A DNA stretch of 39,966 bases. It comes from an uncultured Rhodospirillales bacterium. GTDB taxonomy: Bacteria; Pseudomonadota; Alphaproteobacteria; Acetobacterales; Acetobacteraceae. Each line of letters opens with the position of its first letter. The stretch's first letter is position 1. This document shows positions 9,308-17,578 of this stretch, piece after piece. The position numbers were made by a program, and so were the translations under genes. The notes beneath the pieces are model-generated. The model worked only from the letters and a program-made list of their open reading frames with translations. It made no database searches and was not told the DNA's origin. The stretch covers positions 1 to 39,966 of the forward strand of contig CAIMWH010000162.1 in assembly GCA_903845065.1 (NCBI GenBank), in the 5' to 3' direction.

Positions 9308-9600
9308 CGTAAATATCCTGTGCAGATCAAAAAATTGATCGCCGCGGGGCAGCCATGGAAAGTCGTTAAAACATCGTGCTCAAACAAATATGAGGCATAT
9401 TCTGGCGGACGGGTGGTAAATTCCAATAGAAATTTACGCATTGCTGCCACAAAAATCCACAAAAATTTCTGCGAACGTATTGAATCAACCGATGGTTGCA
9501 CAAAACCGGCCCAAAATTCGATCCAGGACGTACCGGCGGCGCCCATGCACGCGCCGCGCCTGACGGTTGCAGCGGACTCGCATGCCGGCGGGGGCGGGTG
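9308..9600. promoter_or_regulatory. AT-rich divergent intergenic region between PEP-CTERM gene and ATPase gene
   Basis: This 293-nt gap is much richer in A and T than its surroundings between about 9308 and 9530. It must hold promoters for the PEP-CTERM gene (leftward) and probably for the separated transporter ATPase and hydantoinase genes (rightward). It contains a perfect palindrome at 9325-9340 and an inverted repeat GTAAATT (9416-9422) / AATTTAC (9431-9437). I could not identify convincing -35/-10 pairs. Confidence 0.5.
9325..9340. promoter_or_regulatory. Palindrome, possible operator, upstream of PEP-CTERM gene
   Basis: GATCAA-AAAA-TTGATC is a perfect 6-bp inverted repeat with a 4-nt A-tract centre, ending 17 nt upstream of the PEP-CTERM start codon at 9307. 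It could be a repressor or activator site or a small mRNA-leader hairpin. No regulator can be assigned. Confidence 0.35.
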
Positions 9601-10590
9601 ATGCTGCTCTCGGTGCGTGATTTTGCGGTCCATTACCGCTCGGCCGCGGGGACGGTGCGGGCGGTGGATGGAGTCGACCTCGATGTGCCCGAGGGCTCCA
9701 TCACCGGGCTGGTGGGGGAGAGCGGGTGCGGCAAGTCCACTTTGGGGCGGGCGCTGATGGGGGTGTTGCCGGATGTGGCACGGATTGCGGGAGGCAGCGT
9801 GGTGTTCGAGGGGCGGGACATCATCCCGCTTTCGGAGCGCGACCGGCGGGCCATCCGGTGGCGGCGGATGGCGTTCATTCCGCAGACGGCGATGAACGCG
9901 CTCGATCCGGTGCAGCGGCTTGGGGCGCAGATGCTGGAGGTGTTGCGCGAGCGCGGCGGGCTGGGGCGCGCGCCGGCGCTGGCCCGCGCGGAGGATCTGT
10001 TCCGGCAGGTCGGGCTCGATCCGGCGCGGCTGTCGGATTATCCGCACCAGTTTTCCGGGGGCATGCGGCAGCGTGCGTCCATCGCGCTGGCGCTGGCGCT
10101 CAATCCGGCGCTGGTGATTGCCGACGAGCCGGTGACCGCGCTCGATGTGATCGTGCAGCGCCAGGTGCTGGATGTGATGCGGGACCTGCAGTCGCGGCTT
10201 GGCTTGGCGATGATCCTGGTGACGCATGACATGGCGGTGGTTGCCTATGCGTGCGACCGGGTGGCGGTGATGTATGCCGGGCGGATTGTGGAGGCGGGCA
10301 CGGCGGCGGAGGTGCTGGAGCGGCCGCGGCATCCTTATACGATGGGGCTGACCCATGCGTTTCCGGACGTTCATGGCGGGACCTCGGCGCTGGTGCCGAT
10401 CGAGGGGGCGCCGCCGATCCTGATCGATCTACATCCGGGGTGCCGGTTTGCGCCGCGCTGCCCGTTCGCGCAGGCGCGGTGCCGGAGCGAGACGCCTGGG
10501 CTGGTGGATGGTGTGGCGTGCTTCCGCGCCGGCGAGGCGGAGACGCTGCGCGATGCCGCCGCACGACCAGAAACCTGGGCCGCGCCATGA
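9601..10590 (+). CDS. Peptide-type ABC transporter ATP-binding protein, DppD/OppD family
   Basis: This is a cytosolic ATPase subunit (329 residues). Walker A GESGCGKST is at 39-47, the Q-loop region reads FIPQTAMNALDP (92-103), the signature is FSGGMRQR (151-158), Walker B is LVIADEP (171-177), and the switch histidine is in VTHD (207-210). The C-terminal extension of oligopeptide ATPases is present with its cysteine-rich GCRFAPRCPFAQARC. The ATG at 9601 directly follows the AT-rich region and lacks a strong ribosome site; a GTG immediately upstream (9598) is an alternative. It presumably serves the permeases at 6653-8477 although a PEP-CTERM gene now intervenes. Confidence 0.95.
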   Translation: MLLSVRDFAVHYRSAAGTVRAVDGVDLDVPEGSITGLVGESGCGKSTLGRALMGVLPDVARIAGGSVVFEGRDIIPLSERDRRAIRWRRMAFIPQTAMNALDPVQRLGAQMLEVLRERGGLGRAPALARAEDLFRQVGLDPARLSDYPHQFSGGMRQRASIALALALNPALVIADEPVTALDVIVQRQVLDVMRDLQSRLGLAMILVTHDMAVVAYACDRVAVMYAGRIVEAGTAAEVLERPRHPYTMGLTHAFPDVHGGTSALVPIEGAPPILIDLHPGCRFAPRCPFAQARCRSETPGLVDGVACFRAGEAETLRDAAARPETWAAP

Positions 10591-10631
10591 CGCACGCAGC
10601 CAGTCACACAGGCATGGATAAACGTTCTTGG

Positions 10632-10690
10632 CTCCCTTTTTTCAAAAAGGGAGTGCTGTTCTTTTTCGAAAAAAAGAACCAAAAAACTTT
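10632..10690. repeat. AT-tract double-hairpin repeat, family A copy 1
   Basis: Two adjacent hairpins occupy the 139-nt gap between the two transporter ATPase genes. The first is CTCCCTTTTT/AAAAAGGGAG (10632-10653) and the second GTTCTTTTT/AAAAAGAAC (10658-10679), followed by CAAAAAACTTTGATC. The second hairpin and its tail closely match the left arm of the element at 26986-27107 in the same orientation. The composition is sharply different from the flanking genes. I recall similar TTCTTTTTT-AAAAAAGAA elements scattered in Acetobacteraceae genomes. Neither hairpin has a clean T-tail, so a terminator role is uncertain. Confidence 0.75.
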
Positions 10691-10729
10691 GATCCGTTGT
10701 GTACTGGCCCCTGACCGGAACTCCCAAGG

Positions 10730-11683
10730 ATGAGCCAGGTGATTTCCGCGCAGAATCTTGGGAAGACGTTTCATGCGCATGGGCGCACCGTGCATGCGGT
10801 GCGGGATGTTTCGCTCAGCGTGGCGGCTGGGGAGGCGGTTGGGATCGTCGGGGAGAGCGGCTGCGGCAAGACCACGACCGCGCGGATGCTGCTGCGGCTG
10901 GAGGACCCCACGGCGGGGCGGATCGTGTTCGAGGGGGAGGATATCACCCATCGCCGGGGGGCCGCGCTGCTGCCGTTTCGGGCGCGGGCGCAGTTAGTAT
11001 TCCAGAACCCGTTCGATGCGCTCAACCCGCGCTTTACCATTCGCCGGGCCCTGGCCGAGCCGCTGGCCAATTTCGGGGTGCCGCGCGCCGAGCATGCCGG
11101 GCGGATCGAGGCGGTGATGCAGCGGGTGCGGCTGACGCCCTCGGCCTCGTGGCTGGACCGGCATCCGCATGAACTTTCGGGCGGGCAATTGCAGCGCGTG
11201 GTGCTGGCGCGGGCGCTGATCCCCGGGCCGCGGCTGATCGTGGCTGATGAGCCGGTTTCGATGCTCGATGTGTCCGTGCGGGCCGGCATCCTCAATCTGC
11301 TGCGGGCGGCGCGGGACGAGTTGGGGCTGGCGGCGGTTTATATCAGCCATGACCTCGCGCTGATCCGGTATGTCTGCGAGCGTACGCTGGTGATGTATCT
11401 TGGGGCGGTGGTGGAGGAAGGGCCGACGGTCGATCTGATCGAGCGGCCGCATCATCCCTATACGCGGGCGCTGGTGGCGGCCGTGCCGGTGCCGCGCATC
11501 GAACAGGACCGCGCGCCGCTGCCGATCAAGGGCGCGTTGTCGGATGCGCCGCTCGTCGGCCCCGGCTGTGCGTTTCGGGATCGTTGCCCCGCCGCCTTCG
11601 GGCGCTGCGCTGTTGAAACCCCGCCTTTGCGGGAATTGTCCGGGCGCCGCAAAGTCGCCTGCCACCTGGGAGACCCCGCATGA
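10730..11683 (+). CDS. Peptide-type ABC transporter ATP-binding protein, DppF/OppF family
   Basis: This is the second ATPase subunit (317 residues). Walker A GESGCGKTT is at 41-49, the Q-loop region LVFQNPFDALNP at 89-100 is typical of DppF, the signature is LSGGQLQR (149-156), and Walker B is LIVADEP (169-175). The C-terminal oligopeptide-ATPase domain has GCAFRDRCPAAFGRC. AAGGA lies just before the ATG at 10730, an unusually tight spacing. Its stop overlaps the hyuB-like start as ATGA (11680-11683), so uptake and the hydantoinase-type enzyme are translationally coupled. The repeat element just upstream separates it from the partner ATPase gene. Confidence 0.95.
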   Translation: MSQVISAQNLGKTFHAHGRTVHAVRDVSLSVAAGEAVGIVGESGCGKTTTARMLLRLEDPTAGRIVFEGEDITHRRGAALLPFRARAQLVFQNPFDALNPRFTIRRALAEPLANFGVPRAEHAGRIEAVMQRVRLTPSASWLDRHPHELSGGQLQRVVLARALIPGPRLIVADEPVSMLDVSVRAGILNLLRAARDELGLAAVYISHDLALIRYVCERTLVMYLGAVVEEGPTVDLIERPHHPYTRALVAAVPVPRIEQDRAPLPIKGALSDAPLVGPGCAFRDRCPAAFGRCAVETPPLRELSGRRKVACHLGDPA

Positions 11684-13437
11684 CCGCCTGCGACCCTGTG
11701 ACGCTGGAAATCATCCGTGGCGCCATCCGCGCCGCGCAGGCGGAGATGGAGGCGTTGATCGAACGCACCGCCATCTCCGCCTTCATCCGCGAGAAGAAGG
11801 ACTTCTATACCGCGCTGTTCGATGCGGACGGGGTGATGTGCGTGGGCTCGAACGTGCCGGTGTTCGGCGATATCTGCGGCCCGGTGTTCGCCAAGTTCCC
11901 CATCGAGACCATTCGGCCCGGGGACCTGTATTGGTACAACGACTGCTATGGCAGCCGGGGTGCGGTTTCGCATTCCAACGACCAGGTGTTCCTGGCGCCG
12001 GTGTTCCATGAGGGCGCGCGAGTGGCGTTCGTGATGGGGTGGGCGCATTTCGCCGATATCGGCGGCATCCGGCCGGGCTCGATCAGCCCCGATGCGACCG
12101 ATATTTTCCAGGAACGCATCATCATCCCGCCCACCAAGCTGATCGACCAGGGGGTGACCAACGAGGCGACGCTCGATATTTTCTATCGCAACTCGCGCTA
12201 TCCGGCGACGGCGCATGGCGATACCCGGGCGCTGATGGCGAGTGTGGAGCTTGGCATCCGGCGGATGGCCGAGATCGCCGGGCGGTTTGGGCCGGCGATC
12301 CTGGCGGATGCGCTGCACCAGTTGTTCGAGCGCACCCGCACGCTGGTGCGCAGCCGCCTGCGGGAGACGTTCCCGGTGGGCACCCATCGGTTCACCGACG
12401 CGCTCGATACCGACGGGCATGGCTCCGGGCCGGTTCACCTGCGGTTCGCGCTGACCCGCACGGCGGATGACCGGTTCATCCTCGATATGTCCGACAGCGA
12501 TGACCAGACCAAGGGGCCGGTGAACTTCCTGATGAACCGGGATATGCCGGGTATGGCGCTGGGGCTGTATTTCATCGGTGGCGATCCGGCGCAGGTGTGC
12601 AACGCGGGGGGGCCGCGCGCCATCGACGAGATCATCCTGCGGCCTGGTTCGGTGTTGCAGCCGAATTTTCCGGCGCCGCTGGGCATGCGGGGCATGACGA
12701 TGATGCGGGTGCTGGCGGCGCTGAACGGGCTGATCAATGTGGCGGGGACGCCGGCGCCGGCGGCGCATTCGGCCTATGTCATCATCCTGTTGCGTGGCAC
12801 GGCGGGCGGCAAGCCGTTCCTGATGTCGGACGGGATCGGCGTGGGGTATGGCGCGCGGCCGACGGCGGATGGCATCGATACGGTGTATTTCGTCGCGCAG
12901 GAGAACTATCCGGTCGAGTTCCTCGAACTCGGCTATCCGGTCCGGCTGACCACCTATGGGGTGAACCCCGACAGCGGCGGGCCGGGGCGGTATCGCGGCG
13001 GCTGCGGCATCGTGCGCGAGTATGAGGTGATGGCGGAGGAGGCGGTACTGGCGGTGCGCATCGACAGCGTGACCAATCCGCCGTGGGGGGTGGGCGGCGG
13101 GATGTCGGGGGGCGTGGGGCGGGCGGTGATCAACCCGGGGCAGGCGGATGAGCGGGTGCTGAAGCCGCTTTCGGACGGCAATGTGGTCCGGCGGGGCGAG
13201 ATCCTGCGCATCGAGACCGGCGGCGGCGGTGGCCATGGCCATCCGTTCGATCGGCCGGCCGGCGAGGTGTTGCGCGACGTGGCGGATGGGTTCGTGACCG
13301 CCGAGGCGGCCGCCACCCATTACGGCGTGATCATCCGCGACCATGCCGTCGACGAAGCCGCCACCCTGGCCCGCCGCACCGGCCGGCCCGCTGCCCGCGC
13401 CTTTCATCGCCTGGAGTATGTCGATGCCATCGCCTGA
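11680..13437 (+). CDS. Hydantoinase B / oxoprolinase family protein (HyuB-type subunit)
   Basis: This 585-residue protein is the B subunit of ATP-dependent hydantoinase / 5-oxoprolinase / acetone-carboxylase-like enzymes. It opens with DPVTLEIIRGAIRAAQAEME and contains RTAISAFIREKKDF, PGDLYWYNDCYGSRGAVSHS, and a glycine-rich GGGGGHGHPFDRP near the C-terminus, all typical of HyuB. Such enzymes use ATP to open cyclic amides such as 5-oxoproline or hydantoins. The substrate cannot be read from the sequence. It overlaps the ATPase gene upstream by 4 nt and the HyuA gene downstream by 14 nt, so the three are one operon. Confidence 0.93.
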   Translation: MTACDPVTLEIIRGAIRAAQAEMEALIERTAISAFIREKKDFYTALFDADGVMCVGSNVPVFGDICGPVFAKFPIETIRPGDLYWYNDCYGSRGAVSHSNDQVFLAPVFHEGARVAFVMGWAHFADIGGIRPGSISPDATDIFQERIIIPPTKLIDQGVTNEATLDIFYRNSRYPATAHGDTRALMASVELGIRRMAEIAGRFGPAILADALHQLFERTRTLVRSRLRETFPVGTHRFTDALDTDGHGSGPVHLRFALTRTADDRFILDMSDSDDQTKGPVNFLMNRDMPGMALGLYFIGGDPAQVCNAGGPRAIDEIILRPGSVLQPNFPAPLGMRGMTMMRVLAALNGLINVAGTPAPAAHSAYVIILLRGTAGGKPFLMSDGIGVGYGARPTADGIDTVYFVAQENYPVEFLELGYPVRLTTYGVNPDSGGPGRYRGGCGIVREYEVMAEEAVLAVRIDSVTNPPWGVGGGMSGGVGRAVINPGQADERVLKPLSDGNVVRRGEILRIETGGGGGHGHPFDRPAGEVLRDVADGFVTAEAAATHYGVIIRDHAVDEAATLARRTGRPAARAFHRLEYVDAIA

Positions 13438-15460
13438 CCCGCAGCTTATGTCCGTCGCCGTCGATATCGGCGGCACCTTTACCGACATCACCCTCCAGGA
13501 CCCGGCCAGCGGCCGCGCCTGGCGGGCCAAGACGCCGTCCACGCCGGCCGATCCGTCGCGGGCGTTCCTGACCGGGGTGCGGCTGGCGCTGGAAGCGGCG
13601 GGGGCCGCGGCGTCCGACATCGGGCGGGTGCTGCATGGGACGACGGTGGCGACGAACCTCATCCTGGAGGGCAAGGGGGCGCGGTCCGCGCTGATCACCA
13701 CGCAGGGGTTTCGCCATGTGCTGGATATCGGGCGGCAGGATATTCCGCGCCGCGCCAATCTGTATGCCTGGATCAAGCCGCTGCGGCCGGTGCCGCCGTC
13801 CCGCGTGCTGGAGGTGATCGAGCGGGTGGGGCCGGGCGGGACGGTGCTCACGGCGCTCGATGAGGCCAGCGTTGTTGCCGCCGCCGAGGCTTGCCGGCGG
13901 CTGGGAGTGCAGTCGGTGGCGATCTGCCTGCTGCATAGTTTCGCGCATCCGGCGCATGAGCGGCGGGTGGCCGAGATGCTGCGGGCGGCGCTGCCGGGGG
14001 TGGCCGTCACCGCGTCGGTGGATGTGTTGCCGGTGGCGCGGGAATACGAGCGGAGCCTGGTCACCATCCTCAATGCCTCGGTGATGCCGGCGATCTCGAC
14101 CTATGTGGCGCGGCTGGAGGATCGGCTGGCGGAGGCCGGGATCGCGGCGCCGCTGCTGCTGATGCAATCGAACGGCGGGGTGGCGGGGGCGGCGGCGATC
14201 CGCCGGGCGCCCGCGGTGACGGCGCTGTCAGGCCCGGCGGCCGGGGTGGTTGGCGCGCGCGAGGTGGCGCTGGCCGCCGGGATCGCCAATATCATCACGG
14301 TGGATATCGGCGGCACGTCGGCCGATATCTGCCTCATCAAGGATGGCCGGATCGGGCTGACGCAGCATGGCAAGGTGGGCGAGTGGCCGCTGTGCCTGCC
14401 GATGGTGGATATGGTGACGGTGGGTGCCGGTGGTGGCTCGATCGCCCGGGTGGGGGATGGGGCGCTGACGGTTGGGCCGGCCAGCGCGGGGGCGGAGCCG
14501 GGGCCGGCGTGCTATGGCCATGGCGGCACCGAGGCCACCGTGACGGACGCCCATATCGCGCTTGGCCATCTGCCCCCAGAACTGCTGGGCGGGCATATGC
14601 GGCTTGATCCACGGGCGGCGGAGGCGGCAATCCAGGCGCGGGTGGCGACGCCGCTCGGGCTGCCGCTGCATACCGCCGCGCGGGGTATCCTGGCGATCGC
14701 CGACAGCAACATGGTGGGCGCGATCCGGGTGGTGTCAGTGGAGCGCGGGCATGATCCGCGGGATTTCGCCCTGGTGCCGTTCGGCGGCGCGGGGCCGCTG
14801 CATGGTTGTGCGTTGGCGGAGTTGCTTGGCATCACCACGGTGCTGGTGCCGCCGGCGCCGGGGGTGCTGTGTGCCGAGGGGCTGCTGGCGGCCGATCTGC
14901 GGGCGGAGTTCCAGCGCGCGCTGCCGATCGCCGGGCGGCCGGATGCCGGGGCTGCCAGCGCCATTGTCGCGGCGCTGCGGCAGGAGGCGGAGGCGTGGTT
15001 CAACGAGGAGCGCGTGCCGGTGGCGGACCGGGCGTGCGAGGACATCGCGCTGATGCGCTACGAGGGCCAGGGCGGGGAACTCGCGGTGCCGTGGGATGGT
15101 GATGCGGATGCCGCGGTTGCGGCGTTCAATGCGGCGCACCAGGCGCTGTATGGGTTTGTGCTGGCCGCGCCGGTGGAACTGGTCACCCTGCGGGTGGAGG
15201 CGACGGGGCATCTGCCGCCGCCGGTGATCGCGGCGCCGGCAGCGATCGGCACGGCGGCGGCGGGCACGCGGATCATCCATTTTGCCAGCGGGCCGCGCGA
15301 GGCCGCGGTGCTGGATCGGGCCAGCATCGCGCCTGGCACGGTGCTGGCGGGCCCGGCGATCCTGACCCAGCTTGACGCCACCACGCTGATCACGCCGGGC
15401 TGGACCGCCGAGGTGCATCCCTCCGGCTCGTTGATCCTGCGGCGGGATCAGGCGGGATAG
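13424..15460 (+). CDS. Hydantoinase A / oxoprolinase family protein (HyuA-type subunit)
   Basis: This 678-residue protein is the ATP-binding subunit that pairs with HyuB. The N-terminal phosphate loop is VDIGGTFTD (13-21), followed by VLHGTTVATNLILEGKGA and a second actin-fold phosphate motif VDIGGTSADI, with the FGGAGPLHGCALAELLG segment towards the C-terminal third. The ATG at 13424 was chosen because GGAG at 13413-13416 lies 7 nt upstream. The ATG at 13418 is too close to that site, and 13448 remains possible. The length matches stand-alone HyuA proteins. It is coupled to hyuB by overlap, and its 3' end overlaps the convergent DapA-like gene by 13 nt. Confidence 0.94.
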   Translation: MPSPDPQLMSVAVDIGGTFTDITLQDPASGRAWRAKTPSTPADPSRAFLTGVRLALEAAGAAASDIGRVLHGTTVATNLILEGKGARSALITTQGFRHVLDIGRQDIPRRANLYAWIKPLRPVPPSRVLEVIERVGPGGTVLTALDEASVVAAAEACRRLGVQSVAICLLHSFAHPAHERRVAEMLRAALPGVAVTASVDVLPVAREYERSLVTILNASVMPAISTYVARLEDRLAEAGIAAPLLLMQSNGGVAGAAAIRRAPAVTALSGPAAGVVGAREVALAAGIANIITVDIGGTSADICLIKDGRIGLTQHGKVGEWPLCLPMVDMVTVGAGGGSIARVGDGALTVGPASAGAEPGPACYGHGGTEATVTDAHIALGHLPPELLGGHMRLDPRAAEAAIQARVATPLGLPLHTAARGILAIADSNMVGAIRVVSVERGHDPRDFALVPFGGAGPLHGCALAELLGITTVLVPPAPGVLCAEGLLAADLRAEFQRALPIAGRPDAGAASAIVAALRQEAEAWFNEERVPVADRACEDIALMRYEGQGGELAVPWDGDADAAVAAFNAAHQALYGFVLAAPVELVTLRVEATGHLPPPVIAAPAAIGTAAAGTRIIHFASGPREAAVLDRASIAPGTVLAGPAILTQLDATTLITPGWTAEVHPSGSLILRRDQAG

Positions 15461-16341
15461 GGGCCGAGCCGGGCGGCGAACCGCGCCACCGCCGCCGCGC
15501 CGAAGGCAGTGGGCGCGAGGGCGGGTGCGCGGTCGAACACCGGCGGGCCGCCCATACGGGCCGCGACGAGGCGCTTGCCGTAGCAGACCAGATGATCGAT
15601 GGACTGCATGACGAAGACGATGGCGGGCAGGATTTCGCAATAGAGCCGCTCGGCCTCGGCTTCATCGCCGCGTTCCATGGCGGCCCAGATTGCCACCTGG
15701 GCCTCGAAGCAGTCGGGCGCGGGGATGAGGCCGGCGCAGCCGGCGCGGAAGTTGTCGGGCAGTTCCAGGCCGCCGCGCCCGTTGAGCACGGCGAGGCCGC
15801 CGCCGGTTTCCTCCACCACGCGGCGGATCAGCACGGCCGGGCCCTCGCCTTTCAGGACGCGGAAATTGGCGTGGCGGCGGGCCAGCTCGGCGATGGCCGG
15901 GGGGGAGAGGCCGATGCCGAGATATTCGGGGGCGTTCTGGATCGCCATGGCGATCGGGGCGCGCTCCATCACGGTGCCGAAGAAGCGCATTAGCGCGTCC
16001 TCTCCCATGGATGGATCGCGCGGCGGCTGCAGCACGGCGAGGATGGCGCCGTGGGCCGCGGCGTGGGCGACGGCTTCGGACTGCTCGGCGGGGGTGGCGC
16101 CGAACACGGTGACCGCGAGGGGCAGGCGGCCGGCGAGGTCCTGCGCCGCCCACTCGACGACCTGGCGCCGTTCGGCCACCGAGAGCTTGGAGACCTCGGT
16201 GGCGAGGCCGAGCACGGCCATGCCGCGCGCGCCGCCGGCCACGCAGATTTCGGCCTGACGGCGCATCAGCGCGCGGTCCAGCCGGTTCTGCCCATCGAAG
16301 AATGCGTAGAGCATCGGCCATATGCCGCGGATCGTTTCCAT
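15448..16341 (-). CDS. DapA / N-acetylneuraminate lyase superfamily protein with altered motifs
   Basis: This is a 297-residue class I aldolase-fold protein. The Schiff-base lysine is visible as Lys164 in RVLKGEG. The G-T-T-G-E phosphate/carboxylate motif is changed to GLATE (45-49). The strand that normally carries the catalytic tyrosine (Y-N-x-P) reads AIQNAPEY (133-140), placing Gln135 where Tyr is expected. It is therefore probably not dihydrodipicolinate synthase. Related proteins cleave or form C-C bonds in 2-oxo acids. It is convergent with hyuA and may act on an unrelated substrate. No strong ribosome site precedes 16341; a G-run sits directly against the ATG. Confidence 0.85.
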   Translation of the reverse strand: METIRGIWPMLYAFFDGQNRLDRALMRRQAEICVAGGARGMAVLGLATEVSKLSVAERRQVVEWAAQDLAGRLPLAVTVFGATPAEQSEAVAHAAAHGAILAVLQPPRDPSMGEDALMRFFGTVMERAPIAMAIQNAPEYLGIGLSPPAIAELARRHANFRVLKGEGPAVLIRRVVEETGGGLAVLNGRGGLELPDNFRAGCAGLIPAPDCFEAQVAIWAAMERGDEAEAERLYCEILPAIVFVMQSIDHLVCYGKRLVAARMGGPPVFDRAPALAPTAFGAAAVARFAARLGPYPA

Positions 16342-16406
16342 CCCCCGAGCCTGCGCACGGCAGCACTCGGCGTCAACGGCTGACGGAAGCGTGATTCCGC
16401 GCTAGT

Positions 16407-16994
16407 ATGTCCGACATGCTGACCGATCTGCCCAACGTGCTCACCCTTTCACGCATCGCCGCCATCCCCGTGATGGTGGTGCTGGCGGCCATCCGCACCC
16501 CGGTGACGGACGCCGCGGCGATGATCGTGTTCTCGCTCGCCGGGATCACCGACTACTTCGACGGCAAGCTGGCGCGGGACCGGGCGCAGTTGTCCGATCT
16601 CGGGCGGATGCTCGATCCGATCGCGGACAAGCTGCTGGTGGCCGCCGCGCTGATGATGCTGGCTGGGCTGGGGCGGTTGAGCGCGGCCGGGCTGTATCCG
16701 GCGATCATCATCATGTTGCGTGAAATCCTGGTGAGCGGGCTGCGGGAATATCTCGCCGGTATCCGCGTGGGCCTGCCGGTGACGCGGCTGGCGAAGTGGA
16801 AGACCGGGTTCCAGATGGGGGCGCTGGGCACGCTGCTGGCCGGGGATACCGGTGCGGAGGTGCTGCATCTCGGCTGGCTGCCGGTGCCCGGGATTGGCGA
16901 GGGCATGCTGTGGGTGGCAGCATTGCTGACCCTGATGACCGGCTGGGACTATCTCGTCGCCGGCCTTCACCACGCCAGCACGCCGCGGGAGTAA
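16407..16994 (+). CDS. pgsA: CDP-diacylglycerol--glycerol-3-phosphate 3-phosphatidyltransferase
   Basis: This is an integral membrane enzyme (195 residues) making phosphatidylglycerol phosphate, the committed step to phosphatidylglycerol and cardiolipin. The CDP-alcohol phosphotransferase motif is complete: Asp49, Asp52-Gly53, Ala56-Arg57, Gly66, Asp70 and Asp74 (read from TDYFDGKLARD and LGRMLDPIADK). LPNVLTLSRIAAIP at 8-21 is the typical N-terminus. An internal ATG at 16416 (MLTDLPN) is an alternative start. It is the first of a plus-strand series with mobB 7 nt downstream. Confidence 0.95.
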   Translation: MSDMLTDLPNVLTLSRIAAIPVMVVLAAIRTPVTDAAAMIVFSLAGITDYFDGKLARDRAQLSDLGRMLDPIADKLLVAAALMMLAGLGRLSAAGLYPAIIIMLREILVSGLREYLAGIRVGLPVTRLAKWKTGFQMGALGTLLAGDTGAEVLHLGWLPVPGIGEGMLWVAALLTLMTGWDYLVAGLHHASTPRE

Positions 16995-17001
16995 CCGGCC
17001 C

Positions 17002-17517
17002 ATGCATATTCTCGGCCTCACCGGCTGGTCCGGCAGCGGCAAGACCACGCTGCTCACCGCGTTGCTGCCGGGTTTCATCGCCCGGGGGCTCAGCGTGTCC
17101 ACCATCAAGCACGCCCATCATGGCTTCGACCTCGACCAGCCCGGCAAGGACTCGTGGCGGCACCGGCAGGCTGGGGCTCGCGAAGTGATGATCTCGTCGG
17201 GGGTTCGCTGGGCGCTGATGCATGAGCTGGAGGGACCGGAGCCGGGGTTGCCCGAGTTGCTCGCCCGGCTTGCGCCGGTGGACCTGGTGCTGGTGGAGGG
17301 GTTCAAGGCCAATCCACACCTGAAAATCGAGGTTTTCCGCCCGGAACTGGCCCGTCCGCCGATCTGGCCGGGGCGGGCGGATATCATCGCCGTCGCGGCG
17401 GATGCGCCGGTGGAGGCGGAGGGGCGGCCGATCCTGCCGCTCAATGCGCCGGCGCGAATCGTTGACTGGGCCATGACGTATCTGCAATCGCATGCCGCAC
17501 TGCACACAGCACCTTGA
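17002..17517 (+). CDS. mobB: Molybdopterin-guanine dinucleotide biosynthesis adaptor protein MobB
   Basis: This is a 171-residue P-loop GTPase (GWSGSGKTT at 8-16) that assists MobA in attaching GMP to the molybdenum cofactor. STIKHAHHGFDLDQPGKDS and the later LVLVEGFKANPHLKIEVFR are hallmark MobB segments. It lies 7 nt after pgsA and upstream of moaD and moaE. A GC-rich hairpin directly after its stop separates it from the lipoprotein gene. No mobA was seen in the window. Confidence 0.94.
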   Translation: MHILGLTGWSGSGKTTLLTALLPGFIARGLSVSTIKHAHHGFDLDQPGKDSWRHRQAGAREVMISSGVRWALMHELEGPEPGLPELLARLAPVDLVLVEGFKANPHLKIEVFRPELARPPIWPGRADIIAVAADAPVEAEGRPILPLNAPARIVDWAMTYLQSHAALHTAP

Positions 17518-17518
17518 G

Positions 17519-17540
17519 TGTGCGCCCCCGCGGGGGCACA
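17519..17540 (+). terminator. GC-rich hairpin after mobB (weak terminator candidate)
   Basis: TGTG-CG-CCCCCGCGGGGG-CACA begins 1 nt after the mobB stop. It would form a 9-bp stem with a 2-nt bulge and almost no loop. There is no following T-run, so it may only attenuate or stabilise the transcript end before the lipoprotein gene. Confidence 0.35.
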
Positions 17541-17578
17541 TTGTGGTGCGCCGACCCTGCCATAAGGAACCTTTCTTG

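Noticed and set aside
10632-10679. Family A hairpins read as a rho-independent terminator within the transporter operon
   Set aside because: Neither hairpin is directly followed by a T-run on the plus strand. Calling it a terminator would split ATPase genes that must work together; it is reported as a repeat instead.
11458-14073. An 871-codon minus-strand open frame across dppF, hyuB and hyuA
   Set aside because: The plus-strand genes carry clear family motifs over the whole stretch. The antisense translation is Arg/His/Pro-rich low-complexity sequence typical of a shadow frame.
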